Source: Mytilus trossulus
Taxonomy: Eukaryota; Mollusca; Bivalvia; Mytilida; Mytilidae
DNA: 64,000 nucleotides
Direction: 5' to 3'
Assembly (NCBI RefSeq): GCF_036588685.1
Contig: NC_086376.1
Span: forward strand, 60,039,166-60,103,165
Shown here one piece after another: positions 1 through 10,377 of the stretch; position 1 is the first letter of the stretch, and every line of letters begins with the position of its first letter. The translations under genes and the position numbers were made by a program. The notes under the pieces were generated by a model. It searched no databases. It saw only the letters and a program-made list of their open reading frames with translations, and had not been told where the DNA came from.

Positions 1-2589
1 TATCACTATGCAAAATATAAGCAAAGGCTTCTAAATCCATACTAAAACAGTATAAAATAATCAACATTATGGTCGCAATTAATTTTTTTTGTGATAATTG
101 TAAATTATTTTACGGTTGTTGTGAGCTGCAAGGATTTTTAATCATGCTTTATGAATTGAAAACACACAAGTATTTTTTTTTATTCACGACCGTTAAAAAT
201 TTGAATGTTTATAATAATACATTTATCTTGCTTTCCGTTTTATGGATATACTATAATACACACAAAAAAAATAGATTATAATAACACTCATAAAACCCAA
301 ATAACAAAAGGGTATGAATTAATTAACGTAGAAATAAGGTTTTATAAAAAAAAATAATTGTAGGATGCAAGAATTTATTAAGATTTGATATTTATGTTTC
401 CTGTACAAATTAATATCTAAAAATATCAAAGCAGAGTATCTTGTCATATAAAATACTTATTTCTTAATTGCAACTCTGAAAACATTCTGATTTCAATCTT
501 TGCTCTTCAGAAACATAAATACAGTACATATTATATATATATTTCTTTGATTCGGATTGAATTAACTAAATTTGATAAGAATATTATCTTTCTGTTTTCC
601 GATCTAATATTAATATTTTAACCAGAATGTTCTCTCTCGTAAGTCTAATATGATGAAATACACAGTATCCCGTGGTTCCATCTTCAAACATAATTAGTTT
701 ACATGTAATCGAGACAACAGACACTACCACGTCATAATTGATCTAGATACACAGAGTGTCCAGTGGTCGTTTTAAAACAAATACAATTGCATCGTCAAGG
801 ACCATCAAGGGACAATATCAAAGACTTGATAACGACCTGTAAAGACCTGAAAAAATGACCGAAAACTTTCGAGACGTTCCGAGAAATTTATTCTGACTTC
901 CGGCCGAGAGATATCGAGTGGCCCATAGACACATCCAAAACTCGCCAATATATAAGCATGAACCCTTCAGGGGGTATACATTTCCATTTATTACTGGCAC
1001 AAAACTATTCATTCATTGATTCCATCAATTTTATAGTCACATAGTAATAGTAACATATTAATTGATGATTTAAAGTTGAATCATTTTGTGAATTACCCAT
1101 GTTCCGAGTGTGTTCATTGATATATTTTGCTATTTTAAAATGCAACAATCTTGTGAATGCGCGTTGATTTTAAGAGACTGCTATTTTTTACCATCGAAAA
1201 TACACGCATTTATCAAAATCTGGACTCGGCAATAACTGGCAGATTCTGTGATGTGTTGATCTGCTCTTTTCCTCTTAATTTATACTTTCAGACGTCTCAA
1301 CGTACTTATCTCAAAATTAATATTTCATAATTAATTTTTTTTTACAATTAATTTGTTTTCCTCATTACTTACACGTGTGTATGTGTGCTTTTGGTCTGTA
1401 TTCATTCAATAAAATATTTTATTTGTACAATAACACTTTTAATTTTTCATTTCTATACTTCCCATTTCATTTGTAATTGTTTGTTTCTATTTCTTTTTCT
1501 ACTTTATTAGAGGCAATAGCAGCTTTACGATGTTCAATTTTCACGTTATTACTGACACTGCATGGGTCGGTAATCTACTGATAAACAATATTCTCTCAGT
1601 AATCAACCAGAGCAGTAGCGATACCTTGGTATTCAGATATTGTCATAAATAAAAATACGTATTTAATTTCATAAAGTTCCTTTATTAAATTTTCGAAATT
1701 CGTTTAAAATTCAGGAATCAATGACACACCGTCTGAACGTTAACATAAAGTTTCTTACGATATGTTCACAATATACAGAATCATCAACAGGGGTGTGTAC
1801 AATTTAGTTATGAGGACAAACGACTTCAAATTGAGTGTTTGTAATTTGGTTTACCTATACCAAGTTCGATTATGTTATGACCTTGATTATCGTTTCCTAG
1901 GAGACGATATTAAGAACTGAACGATGGACAGTCAGTGCGTGAATGCTTCTTACTACCTGATTGGAAGATATTACGAGATGTGAAAAATCAAAGTTTATTG
2001 ATTGGTTAGAACAATCCAAACCTAGTAAATGTCCTTCAATCCCGTAGAGTATCGTATTTGTCCTCCCTATTTTAGCAATTAGATTTTGCCTGGTCATTAA
2101 TCATGCATATTCATGATATTGGCACACAGGTACTTTTTATCTATAAATAGCCGAATCTTCTGGAGTTTCGTAAACAACAACGTTAAACGATAATTACTAC
2201 TTCATAACGTGTGACCTCACGTGTGTGGTAAAATTTGTTGATTGATGCACGTGGCTATTCTAGTAAATGAATTAATCTACAAAGCCTGAGCACTTTCCAT
2301 TTTCATCAGCTAAGAGACGACTAGCCCTTTTTGAAAGGCTAAGACTTGTTGAGAATTTGTTACTGAATGCGGATTCACAACTTGGAGTAGTACAGCAGTA
2401 GACATTTTGCTTATCGATTCAACTAATGAACTTATTTTATACTTTCAAATGGTTTTATTAGATTTTTTAAATTATCCGTCTTTAATGTTTCAACTCCCAT
2501 TTCAAAGTTTAATTCAGATGAGTTCGGTCATACCATAGATGTATGGGTATTGCATCTATGATAAATGTGCATTTTCATGTTTTTCCACT
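1..2589. other. Intergenic, no gene recognised
   Basis: AT-rich sequence with only short chance open frames on both strands, none with a recognisable domain or splice-linked partner. No repeat was identified with confidence. Confidence 0.5.
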
Positions 2590-2870
2590 AACTTTTGAAA
2601 TTTTAAAATATCGTCATAAGTATCTGATATTGATCCATGAATTCCAATACATTTTGTTGTATTACAAGTGAGAGGTTAAGCGCAAAAAAAAAAAACAGGT
2701 TCAATACACCATTTTCTACGATTGAAAATGCCTGTACCAAGTCAGGAATATGACAGTTGCTGTCCATTCGTTTAATGTGCTTTATCATTTAATTTTGCCA
2801 TTTGATTATGGACTTTCCGTTTTGAATTTTCCTCGGAGTTCAGTTTTTTTGTGATTTTACTTTTTAGTTG
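2590..2870 (+). repeat. Dispersed mussel-type repeat, copy 1
   Basis: This is a diverged copy of a family also seen at 8280-8740 and 47495-47790 (same strand) and at about 40310-40440 (reverse). Shared landmarks are ACAAGTGAGAGGTT, the stretch ending in CAGGTTCAAT, CCTGTACCAAGTCAGGAATA, TTGCCATTTGATTA and TTTTGAATTTTCCTCGG. The family encodes nothing visible. I recognise it as abundant in mussel DNA but cannot name its class. Confidence 0.7.
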
Positions 2871-3021
2871 TAATGTTTTGACAGCAAGACTAAAATCTTT
2901 ATACTATTATCTTAAGCCATAATACGTTCCTGTTTAAACTTCATATATGTTAGATTAGACTCGATATACACAAAAATGAAAACCACACAAAAAAGTGGGA
3001 CAAAAATGCTGGAAAGCGTCA

Positions 3022-3112
3022 GTGGTTTCTACGGGAATCGAACCCGTTAAGATCCAACGGAATGAATTTTTGTGCCATTACAAATACGAAGTAACCACTT
3101 GACTAAGCCAAC
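3022..3112 (-). repeat. tRNA-like SINE head or degenerate tRNA
   Basis: Read on the minus strand, the segment has a pol III A-box-like stretch (TGGCTTAGTCAAGTGG). About 45 bp later comes a near-perfect B box (GGTTCGATTCC), as in a tRNA. The acceptor-stem halves pair imperfectly and the anticodon arm is not convincing. A tRNA-derived SINE head is therefore more likely than a working tRNA gene. Confidence 0.5.
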
Positions 3113-3129
3113 ACATTTATCAAATGATT

Positions 3130-5459
3130 AGATTACAGTATATATACCTGAGTGAGATCACATGCAATTTATCGTTAAGGTAAACTTTCGTTCACAGACC
3201 GGGTTATGTTAACAAATCATTTATTTGTTTTGCCTTGATGGTAGTTTTCATAGTTGTGAAGGTGCCCATGTCTTAAAAGATAAACAAAGCATACACACTA
3301 AAGCATTATCGTATGTATATTAGCTAAAAACAAAAATTACGATTATTTTAAACTAATAGAAAATCCTAAAGAAAATCAGAAGCTTTTAAAGGGGAATAAG
3401 CTACGAAATTAAAAAACTCAATTGAAATAAGATTCTTTTTTGTTCACTTATCAATGAAAGTGAAAAGGTGAAACATTTATTACTTTTTAGAAGACCGTTT
3501 GGTTTAATTCAGTCATAATAAGGTAAGAAACAACATCGGCTGATAAATTATTCACCCTCATTGAATACTTATTCATAGGACCGTCATTTTAATCCCTTAT
3601 CGAAAGATGGGTTATGAATAACTTATGCGTGTTCAGTTATCAAAAGGAAAAGAATGTTAATATTGAAAGTGAAACAACGAAGGTAAACTATTTGATTGGC
3701 TGATTCGATCCACAAAACTCGTTTTTTATTCAGGTAAAAACGATTATTAGTATGCGTGCTTAACCTATAATATGAAATCAAACAGACATCGAAAAATCTA
3801 ATTGCACGATGTCGCCGTCTATTCATAACTATATTAATTTTTGTTATCGGGTTGCATGACTGAAGGGAGTCTTCAGAGGTCACCTCAATGGTTACCTAGA
3901 TGACTTTAAGACTAATATACACACGATATTATGTGCTCCATAGTATGCTAATTTTAAGATTTCCCCCAAAAAAAACAGGAGTTATTTTGGTAGTACCTGT
4001 GTTCCAAATGTAAGATTTTTCTTACTAGTATGCAGGTAGAAAGTGGATACATGTACAACTAAGGACATACCTTAAACTTAAGGTAAAAAAAAATAGAAAG
4101 CTGTGAAAATTGCAAAATTTGGTTAAACAGATCGGGATTTTTTATTGGTGGTCTGACACCTACATAGTAGAGAATTTTTAGAATATTTGTTATTGCAGTT
4201 TAGTTAGGTTTTTAGTCTGCTTCGTTTTAAATGTTCAATTATAAATTCACTTTGTCTTGTTTATTTAGTTATGAATGATTGTAATGCTCTATCTAGGGAA
4301 AATTGGTACATGTTTAAAGTAAAAATTTTATCAGTTGATCTTTGTAGGTGTTGTGGGTATTTGAAGCGTGCATACAAAGGTTTTACACTTGATATCATTT
4401 ATCATTTTTTTTAACATCGACCAGTTCTTGGAGAAGACATTAAAAATTTTCGGAGAAGAACTAATAAAAAATAACACAGAAGTTTTCTTTGTAGCTCATC
4501 TAGCCCCAAGCATCATTTCAGGCATTGTCATTTCTTAAAACCATTAGATGTCTTCTGAGAAACAGTTTCTACAATTAAACGAAATGTTTTACTATTGATA
4601 CTGGGAAGATCCTTGTTTATTATTTTTGAGTGGACAAACTCAAGTAAGAAATGAACACCACAACTAAAAGGAATGTGAATAAAACAAAAACGAATAGTAC
4701 TTGCATGCAGGTTCTCAGATACCATTTCCCATATCAAAAATCAAATCATCCAGAAATGCGCCCTATGTGTTTCTCTCCTAGCATTTTTTAAAATCAAAGG
4801 TGTGGAACCTATTTTATAATATTCATTGCAATTAGTGTAACCTCCATGACAGTCTTAAACATTAAAACTAATATTAAATAAAATGTTTAGATTTGGGTTC
4901 ATGTTGACCGCCATTGTGCAAAACAGTTTAATATAGAACCCTATGGACAAAAACTCTTTTTGTCAGAAAACTCTGTAAAACTGATATGTTCACATGTTTT
5001 GGAATCTATAAAGTATGTCTATGTCTGAACCGTTCGCCTTTTGCTTTCATGTAAAAAACGACATAAGATAAAACAAAATCACTCAAGATAGTCCTCACAG
5101 AGTCGGAGACAAATATACTGAAATTTGAAATCACCTTCAGTTCTATTTAACTTCTTAAATGTGCTATCGTTACTTGAGATTTAACTATTATAACAATCGC
5201 AACTCCTCTGACTTATGGGCCATCTCTGATATATAATCAAATCAAACACAAAACACAACAAAGTAGTGTTATGTGGTGTAGATTTATAAAGATTGCTGTG
5301 ACACACACCTACTAACATATCGGTATCATGGTAGACAGGAACTGGCCGTCTTTGGATCTATGTAAACAAAACAGGTGCCAGCTAAATTATCTCTGGTTAC
5401 AAATCTGTATATGAATTACATAATAGTCTTGTGCAAATCATTTCAAGATATATACCGAT
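3130..5459. other. Intergenic, upstream of the VWA gene
   Basis: No gene, tRNA or clear repeat was recognised. The open frames here are short, lysine/isoleucine-rich and look like chance. The promoter of the VWA gene must lie in the right part, but I see no convincing TATA box at a useful distance from its start. Confidence 0.4.
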
Positions 5460-6881
5460 ATGGTACCCATTATGAATCCTCTTGGTAAAATGGTTATGGC
5501 TTTGTTGCTGTTTGTAGCGCTCGTAGATTCAAAGTCCCTCGATAAATGGATTAGTTATTCGAAAAATGGTTTTGATTCACAAGTAAAAAGGGACGTCGTA
5601 GGAAATTCTGGTAAACAAGCACTGGATTTAGCTTTTGTTATGGACTGTACTGGGAGCATGGGATCGTATATAGATACCGCTAGACAACATATTCAGACCA
5701 TTGTGGACGAAATTGTAACTAATTCTAACACCACAGTTCGCTTAGCATTGATTGAATATAGAGATCATCCTCCACAGGACAATACGTTTGTTACAAAAAC
5801 ATATGATTTCACAGATTCTGTGTTCATGATGAAAATTTGGCTAAATGCTGCGCGCGCCACTGGAGGTGGGGACGGTCCTGAGGCTGTGGCTGAAGCTTTG
5901 TTCAAAGCCACGAAACTGTCATGGCGTCCCGAAGCTACCAAAATAACTGTACTGATTTCTGATGCACCTCCCCATGGACTCGTTCCGTCGCAAGACAGTT
6001 CGTTCCCTAACGGATCTCCTACTGGACACGATCCAATGAAGATAGTTCGTGACATAGCTCAAATGGGCGTGACCTTATATGTTATTGGTTGTGAACCAGC
6101 TATACTTCCATATAAAGACTTTTTCATGGCACTTGACTATTTGGCTGGTGGGCAATACGTTCCTCTGTCGAGACCAGAACTTCTGGTTGATGTTATAACG
6201 GGCGGCGCCAAAGAAGAACTATCAATTCAGAAATTTGAAAAGCTCGTGAAGGCTGAGGTCCAGAAAACTATTGCAGCAGGAGGCTCTGTTGATAAACAGT
6301 TAATTTCACAAACTGTATATAATGAGCTGGTTAATTCGGGAGCAACGTCGACTCATTTGTTATTAAACAATGCAACGTTAGAAGGTACAACGGATGCCGC
6401 AAAACAAATAGCATCGGCAACATCTATGGCGGAAGTACGACTTCATTTCCATATGGCAACTGCAACACATGTCTCTTATCCAGGAACAGGTACAGGAGTG
6501 TTCACAGGAACGTTGACAGGAACATTTACCGGAACCGGAACAGGCACAGGAGCATTTACAGGAACAGGAACAGACACAGGAGCATTCACAGGAACAGGAA
6601 CAGGCACAGGAGCATTTACAGGAACCGGAACAGGCAAGGGACCATACACAGGAACAGGCATAGGAACGTTAACCGGAACAGGAACCGGAACAGGCACAAG
6701 ACCATACACAGGAACAGGAACCGGAACAGGAACCGGAACTGGAACAGGAGGCACAGGAATGTTTACAGGAACCGGAGCAGGCATAGGAACGTTAACAGGT
6801 ACCGGGGACAAATATAGTGCTGTTCATTCGGGAATTAGTGTGGACCAAGTCGACAGATTAGTACAGAAAGTTATTGGTTGA
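5460..6881 (+). CDS. Secreted VWA-domain protein with Gly-Thr repeat tail (intronless)
   Basis: The open frame encodes 473 residues without an intron. An in-frame ATG at 5472 could equally be the start. Either gives a hydrophobic signal peptide (core [10 protein letters not shown]) ending near residue 24. Residues about 54-245 form a von Willebrand factor A domain of the type seen in vwkA-like proteins. The metal-binding MIDAS is visible as DCTGS (62-66), T134 in [10 protein letters not shown] and D168 in LISDAPPHG, so metal binding looks intact. Residues about 246-340 are a charged linker. Residues about 341-453 are a low-complexity run of Gly-Thr dipeptides broken by AFTG, GPYTG and GTLTG blocks. 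A short unique tail follows. No transmembrane segment is visible, so the protein is probably secreted and extracellular. Such VWA proteins often bind matrix or collagen; a role in mussel matrix is only inference. A polyadenylation hexamer AATAAA lies at 6973. Confidence 0.85.
   Translation: MVPIMNPLGKMVMALLLFVALVDSKSLDKWISYSKNGFDSQVKRDVVGNSGKQALDLAFVMDCTGSMGSYIDTARQHIQTIVDEIVTNSNTTVRLALIEYRDHPPQDNTFVTKTYDFTDSVFMMKIWLNAARATGGGDGPEAVAEALFKATKLSWRPEATKITVLISDAPPHGLVPSQDSSFPNGSPTGHDPMKIVRDIAQMGVTLYVIGCEPAILPYKDFFMALDYLAGGQYVPLSRPELLVDVITGGAKEELSIQKFEKLVKAEVQKTIAAGGSVDKQLISQTVYNELVNSGATSTHLLLNNATLEGTTDAAKQIASATSMAEVRLHFHMATATHVSYPGTGTGVFTGTLTGTFTGTGTGTGAFTGTGTDTGAFTGTGTGTGAFTGTGTGKGPYTGTGIGTLTGTGTGTGTRPYTGTGTGTGTGTGTGGTGMFTGTGAGIGTLTGTGDKYSAVHSGISVDQVDRLVQKVIG
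6480..6805 (+). repeat. Coding microsatellite-like Gly-Thr repeat
   Basis: This purine/CA-rich tract is built from GGAACA, GGAACC and GGCACA hexamers (Gly-Thr). GCATTTACA or CCATACACA blocks interrupt it, giving an irregular higher-order unit of roughly 36 bp. It lies inside the VWA gene and keeps the frame throughout. Copy number is likely to vary between alleles. The complementary strand has a long Pro-Val frame that is only the shadow of this repeat. Confidence 0.9.
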
Positions 6882-6972
6882 TTTCACATTAAACAGATGA
6901 CGTTCAATCGTGATTAAAGGATTGTTACATAAATTAGTTCATAAATCATAATATATATCAAAGAATATGGTA

Positions 6973-6978
6973 AATAAA
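6973..6978 (+). terminator. Polyadenylation signal of the VWA gene
   Basis: AATAAA lies 92 bp after the stop codon and is the first canonical hexamer downstream. Confidence 0.6.
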
Positions 6979-6999
6979 CTGTTTGATCTACAATCTCAA

Positions 7000-7860
7000 T
7001 TTGCCAAGATTTTACAGATAAATTTGGGGGACCTGATGGAGGGGGAGGGGGTCTCATCACGATTCACGAGCTGATTTTTTCTGTCAATCACGATTCACAG
7101 AAAATAATTCTCCATGATCACGGATCACAAAAATATAACGGATTACGAATGCGAAAATGCATCGATCACGAAGAACTAAAAATAACCCACCAGACCCCTC
7201 AAATATCAGCTATTATTGTCACTTTGTGTCTGTCGTCGTAAACTGTCCTAACACCTTCTTAGAACCCCTGTTGCCTTCTTGAGGAATGCGTCTATGAAAA
7301 AACCAATTTGGTCGTTTCAAATGTGATAAGATGGTCATTTCGTGACAGTTCCGTGATAGGTTAGTTAGTTGATTTCGACACGAGACTATTTGTTTTGTAA
7401 AAATTGGCTTTAGTCTTGTGGAGTCAAGTTTATTATGAATACTCATCATGATCCAAATTTTATTCAATAACTTATACAAGTATAAGAGACTTATAAAACA
7501 GTTTCGTAATTCTTTTAAAACAACTGATTAGATTGATGTATATTTCTTTTTCACATTAATTCATAAATAATAAATTATTATAATAAACTTTGATTTACAA
7601 AGGAACTATATGAAAGTGTATATCTAAAATAAAAGTGTTGTTCGACCGATATTTTCTCAATTTAAGGACAAACACACATGTCAAAAGTTGGCAGTTGATG
7701 ATGAAAATGATGTGTAAAGTTTCTGCAAGCCATAAAAAAATAAAATTAATTTCATGATATATGCCTCCGACTTTGCATTCTACACCATCTAAAACTGAAT
7801 CGAGAGGGATCATATAGATCCAGCATGACTTAATAAAAAATCGTATTGGCTATTTAACCA
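7000..7860. other. Intergenic, no gene recognised
   Basis: AT-rich sequence. Around 7050-7160 there is a string of imperfect ATCACGATTCACGA-type direct repeats. Nothing coding is recognised. Confidence 0.4.
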
Positions 7861-8020
7861 CGAATGTGAGGTCAAGCTCAGGTGATACCTACTAAATCGA
7901 TCTGTAAATTTGCTTTCACAAATTTTTGGTTCTTCCCTCGCCGGGATTCGAACCCATATTACTGTGATATCGTGACTGCACTACAGCCGTCTCTTGACCA
8001 CACGACCACCTGGGCTCTAT
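7861..8020 (-). repeat. tRNA-derived SINE, longer copy
   Basis: On the minus strand it starts with GAGCCCAGGTGGTCGTGTGG (A-box region) and carries a B box in GGGTTCGAATCCC. It runs on into a non-tRNA tail ending near AGCTTGACCTCACATTCG. A (TA)n(CA)n run at 8026-8048 flanks its 5' side. The second copy at 8459 is nearly identical over the tRNA-related part. Confidence 0.75.
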
Positions 8021-8279
8021 TTATATATATATATATATATACACACACGAGTCTAAATTGAAAACTACGTTCAAACCTATGATTTCGTTGGATAAAACTC
8101 GCAATTTTTATACGTGTGCATGTAAAACAAATTTCGTTGTAGAAGGGTATAAAAACAGCACAAACAACATTTTCTAAAAGACCAAAAAAAGTGAAAAAGT
8201 ATATTTAAATAAAGAATGATCTTTTAATGATGGGGCTTTTAAATTTGATGTATATGCTTTTTTTTGGTGTTTTTTGGTT

Positions 8280-8740
8280 ACACTTGTTTGTTCTATAGTG
8301 ATTAAAACGATAACACAATGTTAACCGTTGTACTCCAATTTTTCACATGTTTACCAATATGTCTGTTTGTTGTGTTCACACATCGTTGTCAATATAACGG
8401 ATTAGATGCGACTGTCATACAAGTGAGAGGTTTAGCTAGCTATAAAACCAGGTTCAATCCACAAATTTTTGGTTCTTCCCTCGCCGGGATTCGAACCCAT
8501 ATTACTGTGATATCGTGACTGCACTACAGCCGTCTCTTGACCACACGACCACCTGGGCTCTATTTATATATATATTTTCGACATAAAAAAATGACTGTAC
8601 CAAAATTAAGTCAGGAATATGATAGTTGTTATCCCGTTTGTTTGATGTGTTTGAGATTTTGGTATTGCCATTTGATTAGGGACTTTCCTTTTTGAATTTT
8701 CCTCGGGGTTCATTATTTTTGTGATTTTACTTTTTAAATT
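8280..8740 (+). repeat. Dispersed mussel-type repeat, copy 2, interrupted by a SINE
   Basis: Same family as 2590-2870 and 47495-47790. The left part runs to CAGGTTCAATCCAC. After the SINE the right part resumes near CGACATAAAAAAATG, then CTGTACCAAAATTAAGTCAGG. The uninterrupted copies show the two sides were once adjacent. Confidence 0.75.
8459..8572 (-). repeat. tRNA-derived SINE, short copy nested in another repeat
   Basis: Near-identical to 7918-8020, including the B box, but it lacks the 3' tail that the first copy carries at 7861-7917. It sits inside the 8280-8740 repeat, so it inserted later. Confidence 0.75.
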
Positions 8741-8770
8741 GAAAATCAAAAATGGATTTCTTCAGCTAAT

Positions 8771-9306
8771 CAAAGGAGTAGGGGCATTAAGGCCTGGTTT
8801 TGGCCCAAGAAAATAAAATGTTTGATAAATGTTTCAAATTGGCACATAATGTTTAGAAATGCATAGGGTCAAGAAATATAAATGAAAATCATCAAGATTT
8901 TTATCTTATGACGTCACAATTATGTAATTATATGTACTGTTTTCACAAAAAAAGATGAAAAGTACAGAATTTATGCAGTTTTCTATCATTAATTTGGTTG
9001 TGGAAATATCGTGCGCAGCCAAGAAACAATAAAATAATTCAACAGAAGCTTTATAATAACTATGGACATTATCTCACCAAATATAAAGTTGTTTCTTGGG
9101 TGCGCACATACTTTTTCAATCTAAAATATACTTGAAATTTAATGATAAAACAAGGAAAATCAAGAAAATTTACAAAATATGCAAAATAAGTCATGATTTG
9201 TTGCCATTGTAACTTGTTAAATGCCAAATTCGTTTCGTTTTTTAATTGAAGAGTATGTATGATAACTTTTTAATTTTTTGGCCAAATATATTGCCCCTAC
9301 TCCTTT
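8771..9306. mobile_element. Short TIR element (MITE-like)
   Basis: The left end reads AAAGGAGTAGGGGCATTA. The right end is its inverted complement, with TTGCCCCTACTCCTTTA near 9291-9307. The interior of about 0.5 kb is AT-rich and non-coding. Class unknown. Confidence 0.6.
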
Positions 9307-10127
9307 ATCTTTTAGCAAATTTATCATATAACACTTAGTCTTCATTGCAAGTATAAGATTTCCTAATCCTTAATCTTTTAATATCCTCATATTTAGTATC
9401 AATGACATCAGCAAGTAATATAAACCAACATGGAGTAGACATTACGGTACACTTAGGGTCTATTGTATATGTTACAGTTATTAGCAGTATTACTTAAATA
9501 ATTAATAAATAGCATTTATGGTGCTATAGATAAGACATTTCCTCCTCAAATAATTATAGGTATCAAAACAGTTCAGAATACTCGATACAGAACAATGTAT
9601 GATGCACACACTGCACATAGAAGTAGTATTTCAAATTTATTTGTAATCAATACAGTCAAGTTTTTTTAATATTTAGTAATTTAAGTTTATATCATGAATT
9701 AATAATGTCAATTTATCATTTGCACACACTCTAGCTATTGTTGTAATGAAAACATAAAAATATTTGCGAATTTGTCACACCACAGAAGGTTTAACAGTTT
9801 ACTTAGAATATAACCAGTGGTGCCATCATTGAAAACATCTTATGTCTAAAAACAATTGTTTTCCAAAAGTGTTTGCTTCTTAACTAGACTTGTTTCTGGT
9901 AAATTGTATAAAGAAAACTAGGAGGTTCAAACTGATCTCTTTTTTAAAACCAGTACAATTAATCATTATATTTTATTGTCTTAAAATACAAGAGAAGATA
10001 ACAAAAGAGCATTTACTAACCATAAGTTCAATACAAACAAACAACACCATGGCCAAAGTAAAATGCAAAAGGACAAACAACAAGAACAGTATGGTAGAAA
10101 ACTAAAGACTGAGAACATGAACCCCTG
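9307..10127. other. Intergenic, no gene recognised
   Basis: No gene or strong repeat was recognised. This is the 3' side of PDCD7, which is transcribed toward it. Confidence 0.4.
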
Positions 10128-10284
10128 CAAAAACCCAGGAGAGAACTAGGTGCCCTAGAACTGTAAGTAGTATCTCTTCTACATTTGGCACTAAGTGAGT
10201 GGAAAAAAACCAGGAGAGAACTAGGTGCTCTAGAACTGTAAGCAGTACCTCTTCTACATGTGGCACCTAGTGTGTGGTCAACAA
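10128..10284. repeat. Two-copy 75-bp tandem repeat
   Basis: CCAGGAGAGAACTAGGTGC starts at 10135 and again at 10210. About 75 bp are duplicated with roughly 10% divergence. It lies in the 3' flank of PDCD7. Confidence 0.75.
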
Positions 10285-10338
10285 AACAGAAGTTGTTTCT
10301 ATAAACTACATTTTTTCAAAAATTGTAAACAATATGCA

Positions 10339-10344
10339 TTTAAT
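10339..10344 (-). terminator. Possible PDCD7 polyadenylation hexamer
   Basis: ATTAAA on the minus strand lies 34 bp beyond the stop codon. It is a common variant of AATAAA, and transcript ends were not available. Confidence 0.3.
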
Positions 10345-10377
10345 AATGATTTTAATTGATAAAGCTGTGTTTTATAT

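Noticed and set aside
3022-3112. Functional tRNA gene
   Set aside because: The B box is good but stem pairing and the anticodon arm are poor, so a SINE head is more likely.
6476-6811. Pro-Val-rich open frame on the minus strand
   Set aside because: It is exactly the complement of the Gly-Thr repeat of the VWA gene and has no signal of its own.
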